NCBI GenBank assembly: GCA_026168455.1
Contig: CM047431.1
Location: 1,908,598-1,972,597 of the forward strand
Direction: 5' to 3'
Length of the DNA stretch: 64,000 bases
Source of the DNA: Theocolax elegans
Taxonomy: Eukaryota; Arthropoda; Insecta; Hymenoptera; Cerocephalidae
In this document: in pieces, positions 10,488-21,038 of the stretch
Position numbering within the stretch: position 1 is the stretch's first letter
Layout: every line of letters starts with the position of its first letter
Program-made: the position numbers and the translations under genes
Notes under the pieces: generated by a model
Seen by the model: the letters and a program-made list of their open reading frames with translations, nothing else
What the model was told of the DNA's origin: nothing
Database searches by the model: none

Positions 10488-11183
10488 TTAGACAACACTT
10501 GGCTTACTAACGCTCGCAGCTCTTCCCTTCCCGCCTATGCCAGCAACTTCGAGGTGGATCTGCTGCTTGCTGTCCTTGAGGAACAGGCGGTCGCTATCCG
10601 GATCCAATATGGCTCTGAATGCTCGTACGAAATTTACTCCTACGTAGCATTCGGCGTCAAGGTTTGTTATGATCGCTACTCTTATTTCACGTGTCTCATT
10701 GCCGACAGTGAAAGGTAAGATCACATGACGGTTTAGCGGTTGGTAACTACCATCCGCCATCTTGACGCGTCCGGCGTTCGCCACAATGAGCTCCTTGCCC
10801 AATGCTGTGGCGATTTGCAGACCGCTGGGTTCCATCACGGTTTTGGAGGCTCCGGGATCCGGGTTTATAGGATGAGGTTGGTCTGCTGGCTTCTTAGGAC
10901 CTATCGTCTGCTCCGCTTCCGTGGCGAGGTCCAGCATTTGTTCAATTGAGCTCACTTCCGCTCTCTTGAACAGCCGTTGAAGCTGTGGCAGCATGTTCTG
11001 ATACAAATGATCGAGCTGCTGCGCTTCAGTCGGCGTAGGGACTATCTTTCGCATTATTGCGATAGAGCACGTCATATAGTCCCTAACTGGTTCATCGGGT
11101 CCTTGAGTCCGTGCGTTGGACTCGGCGATGATCCTCTGCTGGAAACGTTGGCTCATTCTGTACCAACATTTAGCCGAAGTCAC
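10488..11183 (-). pseudogene. gag: Gag C-terminus and retroviral-type protease (A1)
   Basis: The 231-codon frame starts with a capsid C-terminal segment (RMSQRFQQRI, then EPVRDYMTCSIAIMRKI and NMLPQLQRL). It ends in a beta-rich protease-like region with ADGSYQPLNRHVILPF and VGVNFVRAF. The DTGA-type active site expected before ADG is not intact: the visible text is DPGASKTVMEPSG. I see no CCHC zinc knuckle between them. It overlaps the gag N-terminal frame slightly in another phase. Confidence 0.7.
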
Positions 11184-11610
11184 TAAATCTTGCCAGGAGT
11201 GCCATTTGTGTTTGTCGTTCTGGTACCACGTAACGGCAGTGTCTGTCAGAAGTTCCTAGAGTGACGGTAGTAACTTGTCCTTTGACAGGTTGGCCAGGAT
11301 CCTGCAATCCTCGATCCTGGTTAGGAAGGCTTCCGTGCTCTGGCTCTTGTCGCCAGTGAACTTGACCTGCCACTTCCTGACAATGCCGCCAACGTCCCGG
11401 GGTGTTCCATTCAACCTCGATGACGTAGAGAATCTTGGTGTTGAAAATGTCCGACTCATGTTTGGCGAGCTGCGCGCTTGAGGAATCCTCTGGGATTCGC
11501 GCGCATTCCCCCCCCTTCCAAGCTCCATCAGGCTTTGTCTGAGGGGCGCTTCCATTCTTCCTCTCGTTCGGTTTGAGGCTCTGTGTTGGTCGCGGCTGAC
11601 ATCGTTGCAT
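11170..11610 (-). pseudogene. gag: Gag N-terminal fragment (A1)
   Basis: Overlapping frames at 11610-11170 and 11555-11256 contain a capsid start. The second reads KWQVKFTGDKSQSTEAFLTR then ILANLSKDKLLPSL, matching the Retrotrans_gag pattern (folding of the first capsid helices). The two frames alternate, so at least one indel separates them from the downstream gag frame. Confidence 0.65.
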
Positions 11611-11994
11611 CTAGCTCGACGTCATCGAAATCCTACACCGTCCTGTGCAGGTTGTCCTTAACCGCAGCGTTCTCCCGCAGTACCAGATATACTTCCTGAT
11701 CTGGGTTAGGTTCATCAGACTGCTCGTCTTGATGTTCACCTAGCAACTGCAGCCACCTATTTCTCCGTTGGAGACGGCTGCGAACTGCTGTGGCTTCATA
11801 ATAAAAATGGCTTTAAAATATAAATTTAAAATTATCTTTAATAATATTTAAATAATAGAATGTAAAACATTGAAAACAAAATTAATAATAAATTAGCGAA
11901 AGCATATAAAAATTTGAGGTTAAATTAGGCAAAATATTAGGTTTAAGTTTATATAAAAATATTTTATTAGATTAAATTAAAGTAATTAGTAAAA
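11611..11994. other. Junction between element A1 and leader of element E
   Basis: To about 11795 this is G/C-balanced DNA of the A1 gag upstream region in broken frames. From 11800 it turns sharply AT-rich and becomes the leader before the gag ATG of element E at 11995. The composition change marks the A1/E boundary. No LTR of E is seen. Confidence 0.5.
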
Positions 11995-13407
11995 ATGGCT
12001 GTTTCGAATAGGAGATCAGGATCATTTATGTTAAATTTAGAACAAGCTAAAGAACACAATGAAATAGAATCAGTAGATCAAATTCGATTAAATTGGGAAC
12101 AAGCAGTTACTCAGGAATTAAAAGATTTATTTGATAAAGATAATGAATTAGATAATAAAATTGATAAGTATGAAAATACCTCAGAAATAATAAAAAAAGA
12201 ATGTAAAGATTATCATGATGCTTTAAAAGAAAATTTCTCTGAACAACTAGATATTCTTTCACAACATGTAAAGACATTAGTGGAAGATAATAAAATGAAT
12301 AAACAAAGGATAAAAGTGTTAGAATCCGAAAATGATGGATTTACACGTAGATTCTCTGAAATGAATAAGGAATTAAATAACTTAGAAGAAATTATTAGGG
12401 ATAAGATAGATGCAGACATAATTAAACCAATAATAAATAAAATGATTATTGAAAATAATAATGTTTTAATTGAAAAAATAAATAAAATTGAAAATAATAC
12501 AAAAAATAATACATTATTAGGGGTAAATTGTACTCAGTCTGAAAATAATCATTTTCGGGTAAAATTAATTATTCCTAAATTTTATGGATTTACAAACGAA
12601 AGACCTATGCGTTTCTTGTACGAATTAGAAAAATATATAAATACGACTGCTTCTAATTTTGAGGAAGTCATATGTAATATTTCACAAGCATTAGATAAAT
12701 CCGCAAAAGAATGGTGGTATTTACAAGAACATGAGATAAATGATTTCAATGATTTTAAAAATAAATTTATAGAACGATATTGAATTCTTCCACTCAATGG
12801 CAAACACGTAGGAATATTGAATTTGGGCAATGTTTTGCAGGAAAAATGAGTAGGGTAGAATATGCTACACATATGCTTGGTTTAGCAACAGAATTAAATT
12901 ATGAATTAACTGAAGCCGAGTTAGTTGAGAAAATCAGTGAAGATTATGAACGTTCAATTAAACATTCAATTTTAGGGCAGCAAAATAAAACAAAAGAAAA
13001 CTTATTAAAAATTTTAGCAGATTTTGAAACTGATTTTGATAAAAACCGAAAATACGATAAGATTACAAATCGATATGAACTCCATATGCCTAATCAACGC
13101 GAAGGGTATAAAACTTGGAACTGAAAATAAACATATAAATTCAAATATACCAAAAGAGAATCAAAATTATACTGCATATCAAAATAAAATGCATAGGGAA
13201 GGTTATCAAAGAAATAGCACGCCCATGATTAATTGTATACAAACATATAAAAATAAAAAATGTATTGTTAAACAAAGATCGGAGAATAAAAAATTAATTG
13301 AACAGATTGATAACAATTATGATAAAATTGAAGTCCTAGCAGATATACATAATTCGAATGATATTCAAAATGAAAAAACTAGTAGAGTATATAATCAGGG
13401 AAACTAA
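11995..13407 (+). pseudogene. gag: Gag of element E, frameshifted
   Basis: The first frame (11995-12783, 262 codons) has a long coiled coil (about residues 25-170) and then the capsid start KLIIPKFYGFTNERPMRFLYELE..YI, ending at ..NKFIERY with a stop. The next frame (12780-13124) continues capsid sequence (NIEFGQCFAGKMSRVEYATHM). A third (13024-13407) is Asn/Lys-rich and corresponds to the nucleocapsid region, without a zinc knuckle. Start choice: 11995 is the first ATG after the leader (AGTAAAAATGG). Frames change phase at about 12780 and 13100. Confidence 0.8.
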
Positions 13408-13666
13408 AAGGAGTTGTATTTTCCAACTCGGAAACCCCTTTAAAAATTAATGAAAATGCAACTGCAGGGAAAAATAATAAATTAACTAAAAAATTGAATA
13501 CAGTTAAAAAAATAAATAAATAAAGAAAATTTTATGATAAATACGATATATGAAGATCCACGTAAAGATCTAATTTACGATATTGAACCGGATAATAATA
13601 ATAAAGAATTTGTAAATAATAATGCTATTACTTGTCCAGAAATTAAAATAAAAATTGAAAATATTG
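13408..13666 (+). other. Gag-pol junction of element E, no open frame
   Basis: AT-rich, Lys/Asn-rich remnant of the gag C-terminus and pol N-terminus in several phases. It ends in the target word ATTG (13663-13666), where the LTR-like insertion begins. Confidence 0.5.
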
Positions 13667-14509
13667 TGTAACGCTGCACTGGGGATCAGGGTGCAGGTTA
13701 ATGAGGGTCAGCAAGTACTTATGAATAAAATAGATATTTATTAATACGTAATACAAAATGACTAAGGGTGGGCGCCAGCCGCGCTACTACGCGACAACTA
13801 ATACGATAACTCGCGGGTTATCGCTGATTACGTGGAGCTGTGCTCCGCTGTTTCTATCCCGGTTCGCTGTAAGGGAGAGGAAGGGGAAGGATGGGAAGGA
13901 CGGGATGCTCGCACGCACTTCCTAGGGTACACGGCGGTACCGTCGGCAGAGAGAGGTAATAACCACACCAACCTTTGCGGAGTATCCTGGACACTTGATC
14001 GGGAGCTGCTAATCTCTATCTCTCTCTTTCTCTCGCACACAATGGCCACACACGCTATTTCTCGTCCGGTATAGTCGAGTCGACCGTCCGTAGAGCTCTG
14101 GCTCTCGTAGCTCGCAAGAGCCGTGGTTCGGCCTACGCGCATGCGCGTAGCTCGTTTTCGGCGGCCAAGTGCGGCGCGATTGTGCGTCGGTCGCACGGAC
14201 CGGGATCGCGCGTATTGAGGTGGCTCAGCTGATCTCCCGCGACCGCTGGGCATCCTCTCCCAATGTGTCTTTATTCCTTAGCTCAATCCCTTACAGCTGC
14301 ATGCTGTTTGACGTTAGGGATCCTCGTGCTACTTCTCACCGGCGCTCGTGCGTGCGGCATGGGTTGGAACTGGGTTTTTAGTCTTGGTGGGTAGGCAGGG
14401 CTTATTTACTGTGCGGGTAGGTAGGTGTAGGGAATTATATATGGGTAGGTAGGTGTTCGTTGTGGGTTCGATAGCTCGTTACTTGACATGTGCAAAGCAC
14501 ATTGTCACA
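13667..14509 (+). mobile_element. LTR-like element, copy 2 (TSD ATTG)
   Basis: This 843-bp insert begins TGTAACG and ends TTGTCACA with ATTG on both sides (13663-13666 and 14510-14513), splitting element E between gag and protease. Near its start the word CTGCAC, loop TGGGGATCAGG, GTGCAG forms a hairpin (13674-13696) homologous to those at 4096-4118 and 61128-61150. The stem differs but still pairs. A GCCGCG..CGCGAC hairpin follows at ~13777. The 3' end again has a palindrome, TGACATGTGC and GCACATTGTCA. The body is G/C-rich and without credible ORF. It belongs to the same family as the copies at 2793 and 61121, but is more diverged. Confidence 0.75.
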
Positions 14510-15073
14510 ATTGAAATTAACGCTTTAATTGATACAGGTAGTGAAGTTACTTGTATCTCAGAAGAATTTTATATTAAAAATATACAATCAGTAGAAAAGA
14601 TTCCTACTTTACCAATATCGGGAAAAATTATAAAAGGTGCTACCGGTTTAAAATCTACGCGAATAAATAAGCAAATATTAGCAAATGTTAAAATAAATAA
14701 TTTAAAAACACAAATAATTTTCTTAATTATACCGAAATTAGTTAAATCATGTATTATCGGGCAGGGTTGCCAGATGGCGATTTTTTCTCCTTGTTGCTCT
14801 TGCTTAATAAACATCAATATACGTAAGAGAGAAAAGGAAAAAAAATCGCCAACTGGTCACTCTGTTATCGGGTATGATACTCAAAAAGAATTAAAAATGT
14901 GTATGGATACTAAAAAAGAACAAATTACTTTTGAAACAGGGAAGGAAATAAGTAAAATATCTTATAACTCAAAATTAATAAATAAAAATGAATACAAATC
15001 CTTAACTATTCAATATGATAATGGGGATGAAAAAATTAAAAATTATAAAATTAAGGAAAATTCAAAATTATAA
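14510..15073 (+). pseudogene. pol: Protease region of element E, with a MITE inside
   Basis: Just after the LTR-like insert the frame reads NALIDTGSEVTCISEEFY, a canonical retropepsin active site (DTGSEV). It continues to KLVKSCIIG, where a 103-bp MITE (14762-14864) has added about 37 foreign codons without a stop, and resumes at YDTQKELK. The apparent ORF start at 14453 lies inside the preceding insert and is not real. The protease matures Gag-Pol in this family. Here it is dead by interruption. Confidence 0.85.
14762..14864. mobile_element. hAT-type MITE, 103 bp, 8-bp TSD TTATCGGG
   Basis: The ends CAGGGTTGCCAGATGGCGAT and CAGAGTGACCAGTTGGCGAT (right end read inward) form imperfect terminal inverted repeats of about 25 bp. 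TTATCGGG is duplicated at 14754-14761 and 14865-14872. An 8-bp duplication and CAGRG termini are typical of hAT superfamily nonautonomous elements. It lies inside the protease coding region of element E and keeps the frame open. Confidence 0.88.
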
Positions 15074-15145
15074 GATTTTCCAGATTATAATATAAAAACC
15101 GTCGATATTGACGAGAAAATTGCTTTGTCTAATTAAATAAATGAT

Positions 15146-15683
15146 ATGCAAAAGTTGAAATTAAAAGAAGTTATAACATACTATAAGGATGTTTTTCAAG
15201 AAAGCCCTGGATTATTGCATAAATTTAAATACAAATTAATACTAAAAAATAATTATGAGTATTATAAAAAACCATACCCCATACCGATTAAATACCGAGA
15301 ACAAGTAAGCATGAAAGTAAACAAAATGTTAGAACAAGGTATAATTCGTAGATCAAATAGTAATTTCATAAATACATATGTTATTGTACCTAAGAAAGAT
15401 GGTTCTATTAGAATATGTTTAGATGCCAGAAATTTAAATTTAAAATTAAAGTATGATTACGAATCTCCTCCGGGAATAGAAGAAGTATTAGCACGATGTA
15501 AAAATCATGTATGGATGTCTAGTTTTGACATGACAGCTAGTTTTAACCAAACTCCTTTAGTATGAGATAGTAAACAATACACTGCATTTATATGTGATAA
15601 TAAGGTATATGAATATAATGTAGTTCCATTTGGAATAAAAATTAGCAGTGCAGCACTTTTGAGGGGATTAAATAAAGTTGTAA
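15146..15683 (+). pseudogene. pol: RT fingers/palm N-terminal half of element E
   Basis: The frame 15146-15565 reads KLKLKEVITYYKDVF, then KPYPIPIKYREQV, then IIRRSNSNFINTYVIVPKKDGSIRICLDARNLN, the standard Gypsy RT start, and stops at PLV. The same text continues to the insertion point of element B at 15683 in the region that should follow (VPFGIKI). The rest of the RT is found 10.8 kb away at 26534. Confidence 0.85.
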
Positions 15684-15687
15684 CGGG

Positions 15688-16690
15688 TGTAACGTGGTAT
15701 TTCGTCCTAATACCAGTTACAAGTTATTTATTAATTTAATACAGGGACGACGGCCCCGAAGAACGCGTCTTTGTCGTTGCCGTGGGTTAATAAGTTAACC
15801 CGTCGGGACACGGTAGCGGAGATAGGACGATCTCCTCTATACCGACACACGTGGCGGGAAAATCGAGAATCGGAATGATTGCGGGTTAATTTATAATTAA
15901 AATAATAGCGCGACCGTTATATTAAAATAAAACAAATAAGTATTTATTTAATAATTTACACAGAGGTGCCCGATAATAATTAACGGGGCGTTCTCCCGGT
16001 CGCGTGGTATATACGCGGCAAGCAGGGGCTGCCCCCCGTGCTGGCCCCGCGCAATACCTATTCGTTTTCGGTAGCACCGGTGTTCTATCGAACAAACATT
16101 CATGCACACTCGCACAACACACCTAATGTATACCGACCAATGTTGGGTACTTACCGGGCTGGGTTGTCCATAGGCCCTGGTGTGCGTCGGCACCCCGACA
16201 TCTGCTGGCCGGTGGAGTCGGCCCAGTTTCCTGTCGTCCTCGACGGTATCCTCCAGGTGCGGCCTGATGCCGCGGCGATTCGCCTACCTCGGGGAACACT
16301 CAACCCGAGGTATTTGGTCCTTCGCACTGCACTCACACGAATTCACGAGCACTCGCGTACGGCTTCCCGGAGCACGGACAAACCGGTTCGGTACTTCCCG
16401 TGGCGCGCGAAACTGAACGTTACGATGTGTTATTACGATGCTGTCGCGGTCAAGACCGGCGGCGTACTGAGAAAAGTACCTAACGCACACACACAATAAC
16501 AATTGTATATACGGATGCTCGCACACATCCTCAGTTGTCGACATAAACACGCGTGTTTCATGGCCTTGAAGAGGCAACGCACGAAACAATAACAACGTGC
16601 GAGATTTTAAGATATCATATTTAATACATACTACGAAATAATATAATACATTAAGTATTATTTATTTCATTGCAACGACGTCTCGTCGCA
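15688..16690 (-). repeat. 3' LTR of element B
   Basis: 1003 bp, aligned along its whole length with 25499-26529. It lacks 25 nt at the 16471/16472 junction that form a hairpin in the other LTR (26280-26309). The right edge GTCGCA is followed by AAGCCCCCCACTAAACTCC, whose complement is the purine tract that primes plus-strand synthesis. Confidence 0.92.
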
Positions 16691-17047
16691 AAGCCCCCCA
16701 CTAAACTCCACATCATCCTACTGATGTGAGAGTTCAAAAGAGGGCAATGAAATAAATAATGACACGCACGCAATCGAATTCTACGCCTAGACGAGCTAGG
16801 GTCGAGGAGTGGTGAGGTTCTTCTCCAGCGTGGCCATCACCAGTCGCAGGACGATGTCTCTCGCTGCGGGATTGTCTCCTGCCACCGTTTCCAACAACAA
16901 GCGACACTCCCGAAGCAGGTCAGCATCGTTGTTGGGTTGTCTCGATGGCCCGGTGATGACGTTGCTGCTCGTCCCCGACGTTATGTACATCCTGGTCGGA
17001 ACAGAGGGCGGTTCGATCAATGGAATCGGTGGTGCAGGGTACGGGGT
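16691..17047 (-). other. PPT and 3' noncoding region of element B
   Basis: The complement of 16691-16705 gives a purine-rich GTGGGGGGCTT directly upstream of the 3' LTR, the expected PPT. The remainder up to 17047 contains only a short minus frame (17020-16796, SGTSSNVITGPSRQPNNDADLL) that may be the C-terminal part of the ORF3 protein in another phase. Confidence 0.65.
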
Positions 17048-17665
17048 CTATAATGACAACTCAGCTGGATAGCCGACTTGCCTGAATACGTTGTTGAGAC
17101 CCGCCTGAACCTTATCCAAGGGTCCAGAGTTTGGTACTCCCAAACCCTGCGCCAGGCGACGTAAGAACGTCTCATGCGGGGGTACATCCTTGATCCGCTC
17201 GACGTGGACTGGCTGAGCTACGCTCTCTTCTTGTCCACGGGTCGTATCCTCTTCGGCCTCTTGCCGGCCAGATATCGTTGGAGGAGGCGGTGTAGGAGGA
17301 AGGGCCAGGGAGTCCTGGTATTCCCTACGGCGTCGATCGACCAGCCTTTGAGCATGCTCGCTTAAGGCGCGTCGCACCTCCTCAATCGGCCCGGTATGGT
17401 GCAGACCGAATTCTGTTGCCTGCCGGCGGTCTGCCTCCTCGATTCGTCGAGCAATGACTCCGGAAACGAAAGATGGTTGTTTTTCCTGGGGCTGTGCGTC
17501 CACAATACCTACAGAAGTTGCTCGGACCGATGCGATGGTGGTCTCTTCCACCCGCCGCTTCTTCGCTTTATTGCGGCTCCCTCTCTGTCTGGCCCTCTTG
17601 GACACGGACTTCTCCTGTGTCCCAGATGTTGAAGGTAGGGATGCCGCTATTGTGTACTCGCTCAA
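17048..17665 (-). CDS. Post-pol ORF3 of element B, unknown function
   Basis: A 205-codon open frame lies after the integrase. The N-terminal 40 residues are basic (KRARQRGSRNKAKKRRVEE), suggesting nuclear or nucleic-acid association. The middle is Arg/Glu/Gln-rich (RIEEADRRQATE, SEHAQRLVDRRRREYQ), probably helical, followed by a Pro-rich stretch (PPTPPPP) and a tail with LRRLAQGLGV. There is no signal peptide or membrane span, so it is not an env. It occupies the position of ORF3 in element A1 without obvious sequence identity. Confidence 0.6.
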   Translation of the reverse strand: MSEYTIAASLPSTSGTQEKSVSKRARQRGSRNKAKKRRVEETTIASVRATSVGIVDAQPQEKQPSFVSGVIARRIEEADRRQATEFGLHHTGPIEEVRRALSEHAQRLVDRRRREYQDSLALPPTPPPPTISGRQEAEEDTTRGQEESVAQPVHVERIKDVPPHETFLRRLAQGLGVPNSGPLDKVQAGLNNVFRQVGYPAELSL

Positions 17666-17695
17666 ATTTTTCGTGGCGAGTCGATCATCGCTGGC

Positions 17696-17986
17696 CTAGG
17701 ATTTTTTCCTTGGCGGAACGTATCTCTTTAAATCGGATACGTGGACTTCAGACCTTTTCCGTCCAGACTCTTCAAGTCTTAAGACTACTGGTGATAGTAT
17801 CTCCTTGACTTCGAAGGGTCCGTCGTACTTAGGCGCCAATTTGGCCGAAATACCTTTGGCCCCGTGCGATAACGTTCTACACTTCCTCATGACTAAATCG
17901 CCTACTTGGAAGGTAGCCACGCGTCTATTTTTGTTATAGACTTTCTCATGATGTCTCTCGGCATCAATAGGTTTGAGTCGATCCAT
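17696..17986 (-). CDS. pol: Integrase C-terminal GPY/F module (B)
   Basis: The 96-codon frame reads FQVGDLVMRKCRTLSHGAKG, then KLAPKYDGPFEVKEILSP and VHVSDLKRYVPP. This is the SH3-like/GPY-F C-terminal domain that follows the Gypsy integrase core and contacts DNA ends. It is separated from the core by a stop next to 17987, so the polyprotein is broken here. Confidence 0.8.
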   Translation of the reverse strand: MDRLKPIDAERHHEKVYNKNRRVATFQVGDLVMRKCRTLSHGAKGISAKLAPKYDGPFEVKEILSPVVLRLEESGRKRSEVHVSDLKRYVPPRKKS

Positions 17987-18529
17987 TCACATCTCGGGAT
18001 CGATAGGAATTTTAAATTCCCTCTTCTCAACCTCTCTACGCAGACTCTTTACAGGTTGAGGATGACGTCCAAAATTGAGGAAAGCTGGGAAAACCTTCGT
18101 ACTTGATTGCGTTGCTGTATTAATAGCATGACGGAATTCATGTAGATGTTCATCCCAGCTGCGAGGATCGGAATCCACAAAGGCCGCGATCATCGTCTTT
18201 AATGTCCTATTTGTTCGCTCGACGGGGTTGGCTTGTGGTCGGTAAGGAGGAGTCGTGATCTGTTTTATCCCGTAATCCTCAAGCATCTGTGTCAACTTAT
18301 TATTGACGAATTCTGTACCATTATCTGTAAGGAAGTAATCAGGAGTTTCCCAACGAAACAGTATGAGTTCCTCAAATGCTTTCGCGACCGACTTACCGGT
18401 AGCAGCTCGTAACGGTTTTAATTCAACCCACCTCGTGAACAAATCTTGTAAGACCAGTATATATTTGTATTGGTTCTTACTACGAGGCAGTTCCGTTATA
18501 TCTGCTGCAACCACAGCCCACGGTCTCAA
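17987..18529 (-). pseudogene. pol: Integrase catalytic core (B)
   Basis: The 180-codon frame contains VVAADITELPRSK (first Asp), YFLTDNGTEFVNN (second Asp) and NPVERTNRTLKTMI (Glu), all three catalytic positions. It overlaps the end of the RNase H/integrase frame 18480-19268 in a different phase, implying a frameshift near 18500. Confidence 0.88.
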
Positions 18530-19268
18530 TATTACGTTTGCCCATCAACCCTTGAGGGCCCGCCTGTGAGACTTTATATCGTTGGCAGTCTATACACTGC
18601 ACAACGAATTGCCTGACATCATGGTAGTTACCCGGCCAATAATAGTCCCGTGCCACTCGATCATAGGTCTTTTCGACTCCTAAATGACCACACGATGGAG
18701 GGCAATGCGAATCCTCTAGTACGCGCGTCCTATGCTCAATGACCACAACTAATCTCCATCCCTCCTCTTGACCCGTGATTGGGTCCAGCAGCTTATCGGT
18801 CGTGAATCGATAGAGCATTTCATCCTCAATTTTCCAATACGGAAACTTTTGAGGACTGGACCTCACATCATCCAATCTGGCGATGTACCATGGGTCGGTA
18901 ATCACGTCAAAAGAGGCTATTTCGACTTCGTCCGAGTCCAGGTTGACTGCGCGAGAGAGTGCGTCGGGAACATAGTGTAGTGCACCTTTCTTGTGTGCAA
19001 TCTCGAAGTCCCACTGTTGCATCTCAAGCATCCAGCGCGCTAGTCTGCCCGTGGGCTCTTTAAGAGTTTTCAGCCATTTGAGCGCGCTGTAATCCGTCAC
19101 AGCTTTGAAACGATACGCTTCAATATATGGCCGAAGTTTCTTAATTGCCCAGATTAAGGCTAGACACTCTTTCTCCGTCGTCATGTAATTACGATCCGCC
19201 TTGTTCAACACTCGGCTGACGTAAACGATCGGATGCTCGAAACCATCTTCATATTCTTGGGTCAACAC
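18480..19268 (-). pseudogene. pol: RNase H and integrase zinc-binding domain (B)
   Basis: The frame starts in RNase H (YVSRVLNKADRNYMTTEKECLALIWAIKKLRPYI, TDYSALKWL, where His is usual in place of Tyr) and goes through the connection segment to the integrase HHCC motif (CGHLGVEKTYDRVARDYYWP, then CIDCQRYK). It is cut from the RT frame by a TAG just left of 19410. Confidence 0.87.
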
Positions 19269-19409
19269 AGCCCCAATAGCGTAATCACTCGCGCCGCTCT
19301 GGACCGAGAAAGGCTTAGATAAGTCTGGTCGAGCGAGTACTGGCCCGCCGGCTAGAGCTAACCTGAGTTCACGGAACGCCGCGTCCTGCTCTGGTGCCCA
19401 CTCCCATGG

Positions 19410-20078
19410 CTAGTTCTTACGGAGTAATCTCACGAGAGGGATCTTAATATCCGACTCTCGATTTATAAAACGAGAATACCAACCGACCATGCCAAGGAAG
19501 GAACGAAGTTGTTTAACATTTCTTGGGGTCGGATAATTTAGGACAGGAGCCACTCGATCCACATCGGGACGAAGTCCATCACCATTCAGGCGGTACCCAA
19601 GGAACGTAACGCTCGAGCAACAGAACTGACACTTCTCTCTGTGCAACTCTAGCCCTGCGTCCACTAGTGTCCTTAGAACCATTTCCAAACATTTTAAATG
19701 TTCCTCGAAAGTTTCGGTTATAACGATTAAATCGTCCAGGTAACCAAAAACATGAGGTTCAACTTCGGGACCAATTAGAGCATCGATCAACCGTGCAAAT
19801 GTCATGGGTGCATTCATCAGTCCGAACGGCATCCGTGTTAACTGCCACAACCCAGACCTAGGCACAGCGAAGGCGGTGTAATGTCGACTAATTTCTGACA
19901 TTAACACTTGGAAATATGCCTTCTTAAGATCGATCTTAAAGATGAATTTGGCATTATGTAACTTATCCAGAATCGAATCCATATTCGGTATTGGATATGA
20001 GTCACGTTTTGTTAACGCATTCAAATCCCGGAAGTCTATGCAAAAACGATAGCTACCTTCGTCTTTGCGAACTATCAC
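19410..20078 (-). pseudogene. pol: Reverse transcriptase palm/thumb (B)
   Basis: The frame shows RFCIDFRDLNALTKRDSYPI, FKIDLKKAYFQV, LTRMPFGLMNAPMTF, the catalytic FGYLDDLIV box, and LGYRLNGDGLRPD with FLGMVGWYSRF of the thumb. The YLDD aspartates are intact. It ends at RLLRKN with a TAG, after which the usual PWEW..EQ..AF text continues in the next frame. The N-terminal fingers lie in the frame 20091-20600, separated by a TGA near 20090. Confidence 0.9.
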
Positions 20079-20090
20079 TGGAGCGCCAGA

Positions 20091-20600
20091 TCATTCACTT
20101 GCACTCGGTTCAATTATTCCTCTCTCAAACATTTTTCTGACTTCTTGCTGGGCGAATTCGAGGACTTTAGGCGACATACGTCTTGCTTTGTGACGTACTG
20201 GTCGTGCACCTGGCTCTACTTCCACGTGATGTTCGATCAATGTAGTAAAGCCATGCACATCGCCTGGTGGTGGTAATAAGTTCTCTACTAACTTTCTTAC
20301 CCTCTCTCGCTGGTCATCGTTAATCTCGATGATACCTGCACACTCTGCGAGAATCCTCGTGTCTCCGTCTCGGATTCCATCCTTGACAAAAGACTGCCAT
20401 TTTCCGGCGCCAACGCGCCAGAGGGCATCGCCAATTTTAACCTCGATGTTCCAATGTTGGAGGAAGTCCATACCGAGAATCATCGAGTGTTCCATACTTT
20501 CGACTATTCTCATTTGGACGTTGCTATCTAATCCCTCAATTCCAAATATAACATCTAACAAACCAAGGACTTTCAGTGCTGGTCCTGCGACACCTCGCAC
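20091..20600 (-). pseudogene. pol: Protease end and RT N-terminus (B)
   Basis: The 169-codon frame starts in protease sequence (VESMEHSMILGMDFLQHWN, the ILGMDFL flap-distal motif) and continues to the RT entry HHVEVEPGARPVRHKARRMSP, then EVRKMFERGIIEPSASE. The active-site DTG(A/S) is not visible upstream, where the frame is broken. Confidence 0.8.
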
Positions 20601-21038
20601 GACTACCTTGGCCGGTTTCCACTTATCCTAGCAACGAATGAGCAACGAATATCATCGTTCTCAATGGTGGGGTTACACAGGTTTAGAGTTTTTCTCTCGT
20701 TCTCTATTTCCTTGAGTAACTGTTTGTGTTGGTTAACGGCCTGCCTACGGAGTACTTCAGACCAGAAAGACTCTTTGTTTTTCTTGATCTCTAGAAGTTC
20801 TAAATCTTTTTTGGTTCGGTGCTACGAACGTTGGAGTTAGCTTGGAAGGAGTCTCAGCCTTAACCATAGGTAACTCAGCAGATTTCGGCAATTTTAGATG
20901 TTCAGAGGTATTCTCTCTTACCCTCTGAACGTTTGTTTGCTCTCCGTTAAGCAGTTCAGCAAAGTCAGTGAGGTGTTTGTCCTTCTTAAAAACAACCTCG
21001 CGGGTTCACCAACCCCTATTTCTTGCCCCCTAGAGCTC
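20601..21038 (-). other. Broken protease/pol N-terminal region (B)
   Basis: Remnants in mixed phases link gag to pol, including LCNPTIENDD in the complement near 20640-20690. No intact DTGA motif is seen. The gag stop at 21039 is followed by this region without a clean -1 overlap. Confidence 0.45.

Larger units (their letters stand above)
6500..11800 (-). mobile_element. Decayed Gypsy retrotransposon A1 (gag-pol-ORF3)
   Basis: Read on the minus strand the order is gag (11610-11170), gag C-terminus/protease (11183-10488), reverse transcriptase (10445-9940), thumb, RNase H and integrase (9935-8229), integrase tail (8099-7617) and a post-pol coiled-coil ORF (about 7600-6603). Multiple frame breaks show it is dead. 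LTRs, PBS and PPT could not be located, so the ends are approximate. The right end abuts the leader of plus-strand element E and may have removed its 5' LTR. Confidence 0.75.

Noticed and set aside
13828..14381. ORFs inside the LTR-like insert copy 2
   Set aside because: They are G/C-driven overlapping frames within an element defined by TSDs; no recognisable protein.
16038..16499. 153-aa ORF and its twin at 25813-26316
   Set aside because: Both lie in the LTRs of element B, on the antisense strand. LTR indels break the parallel, so this is coincidence of G/C-rich LTR sequence.
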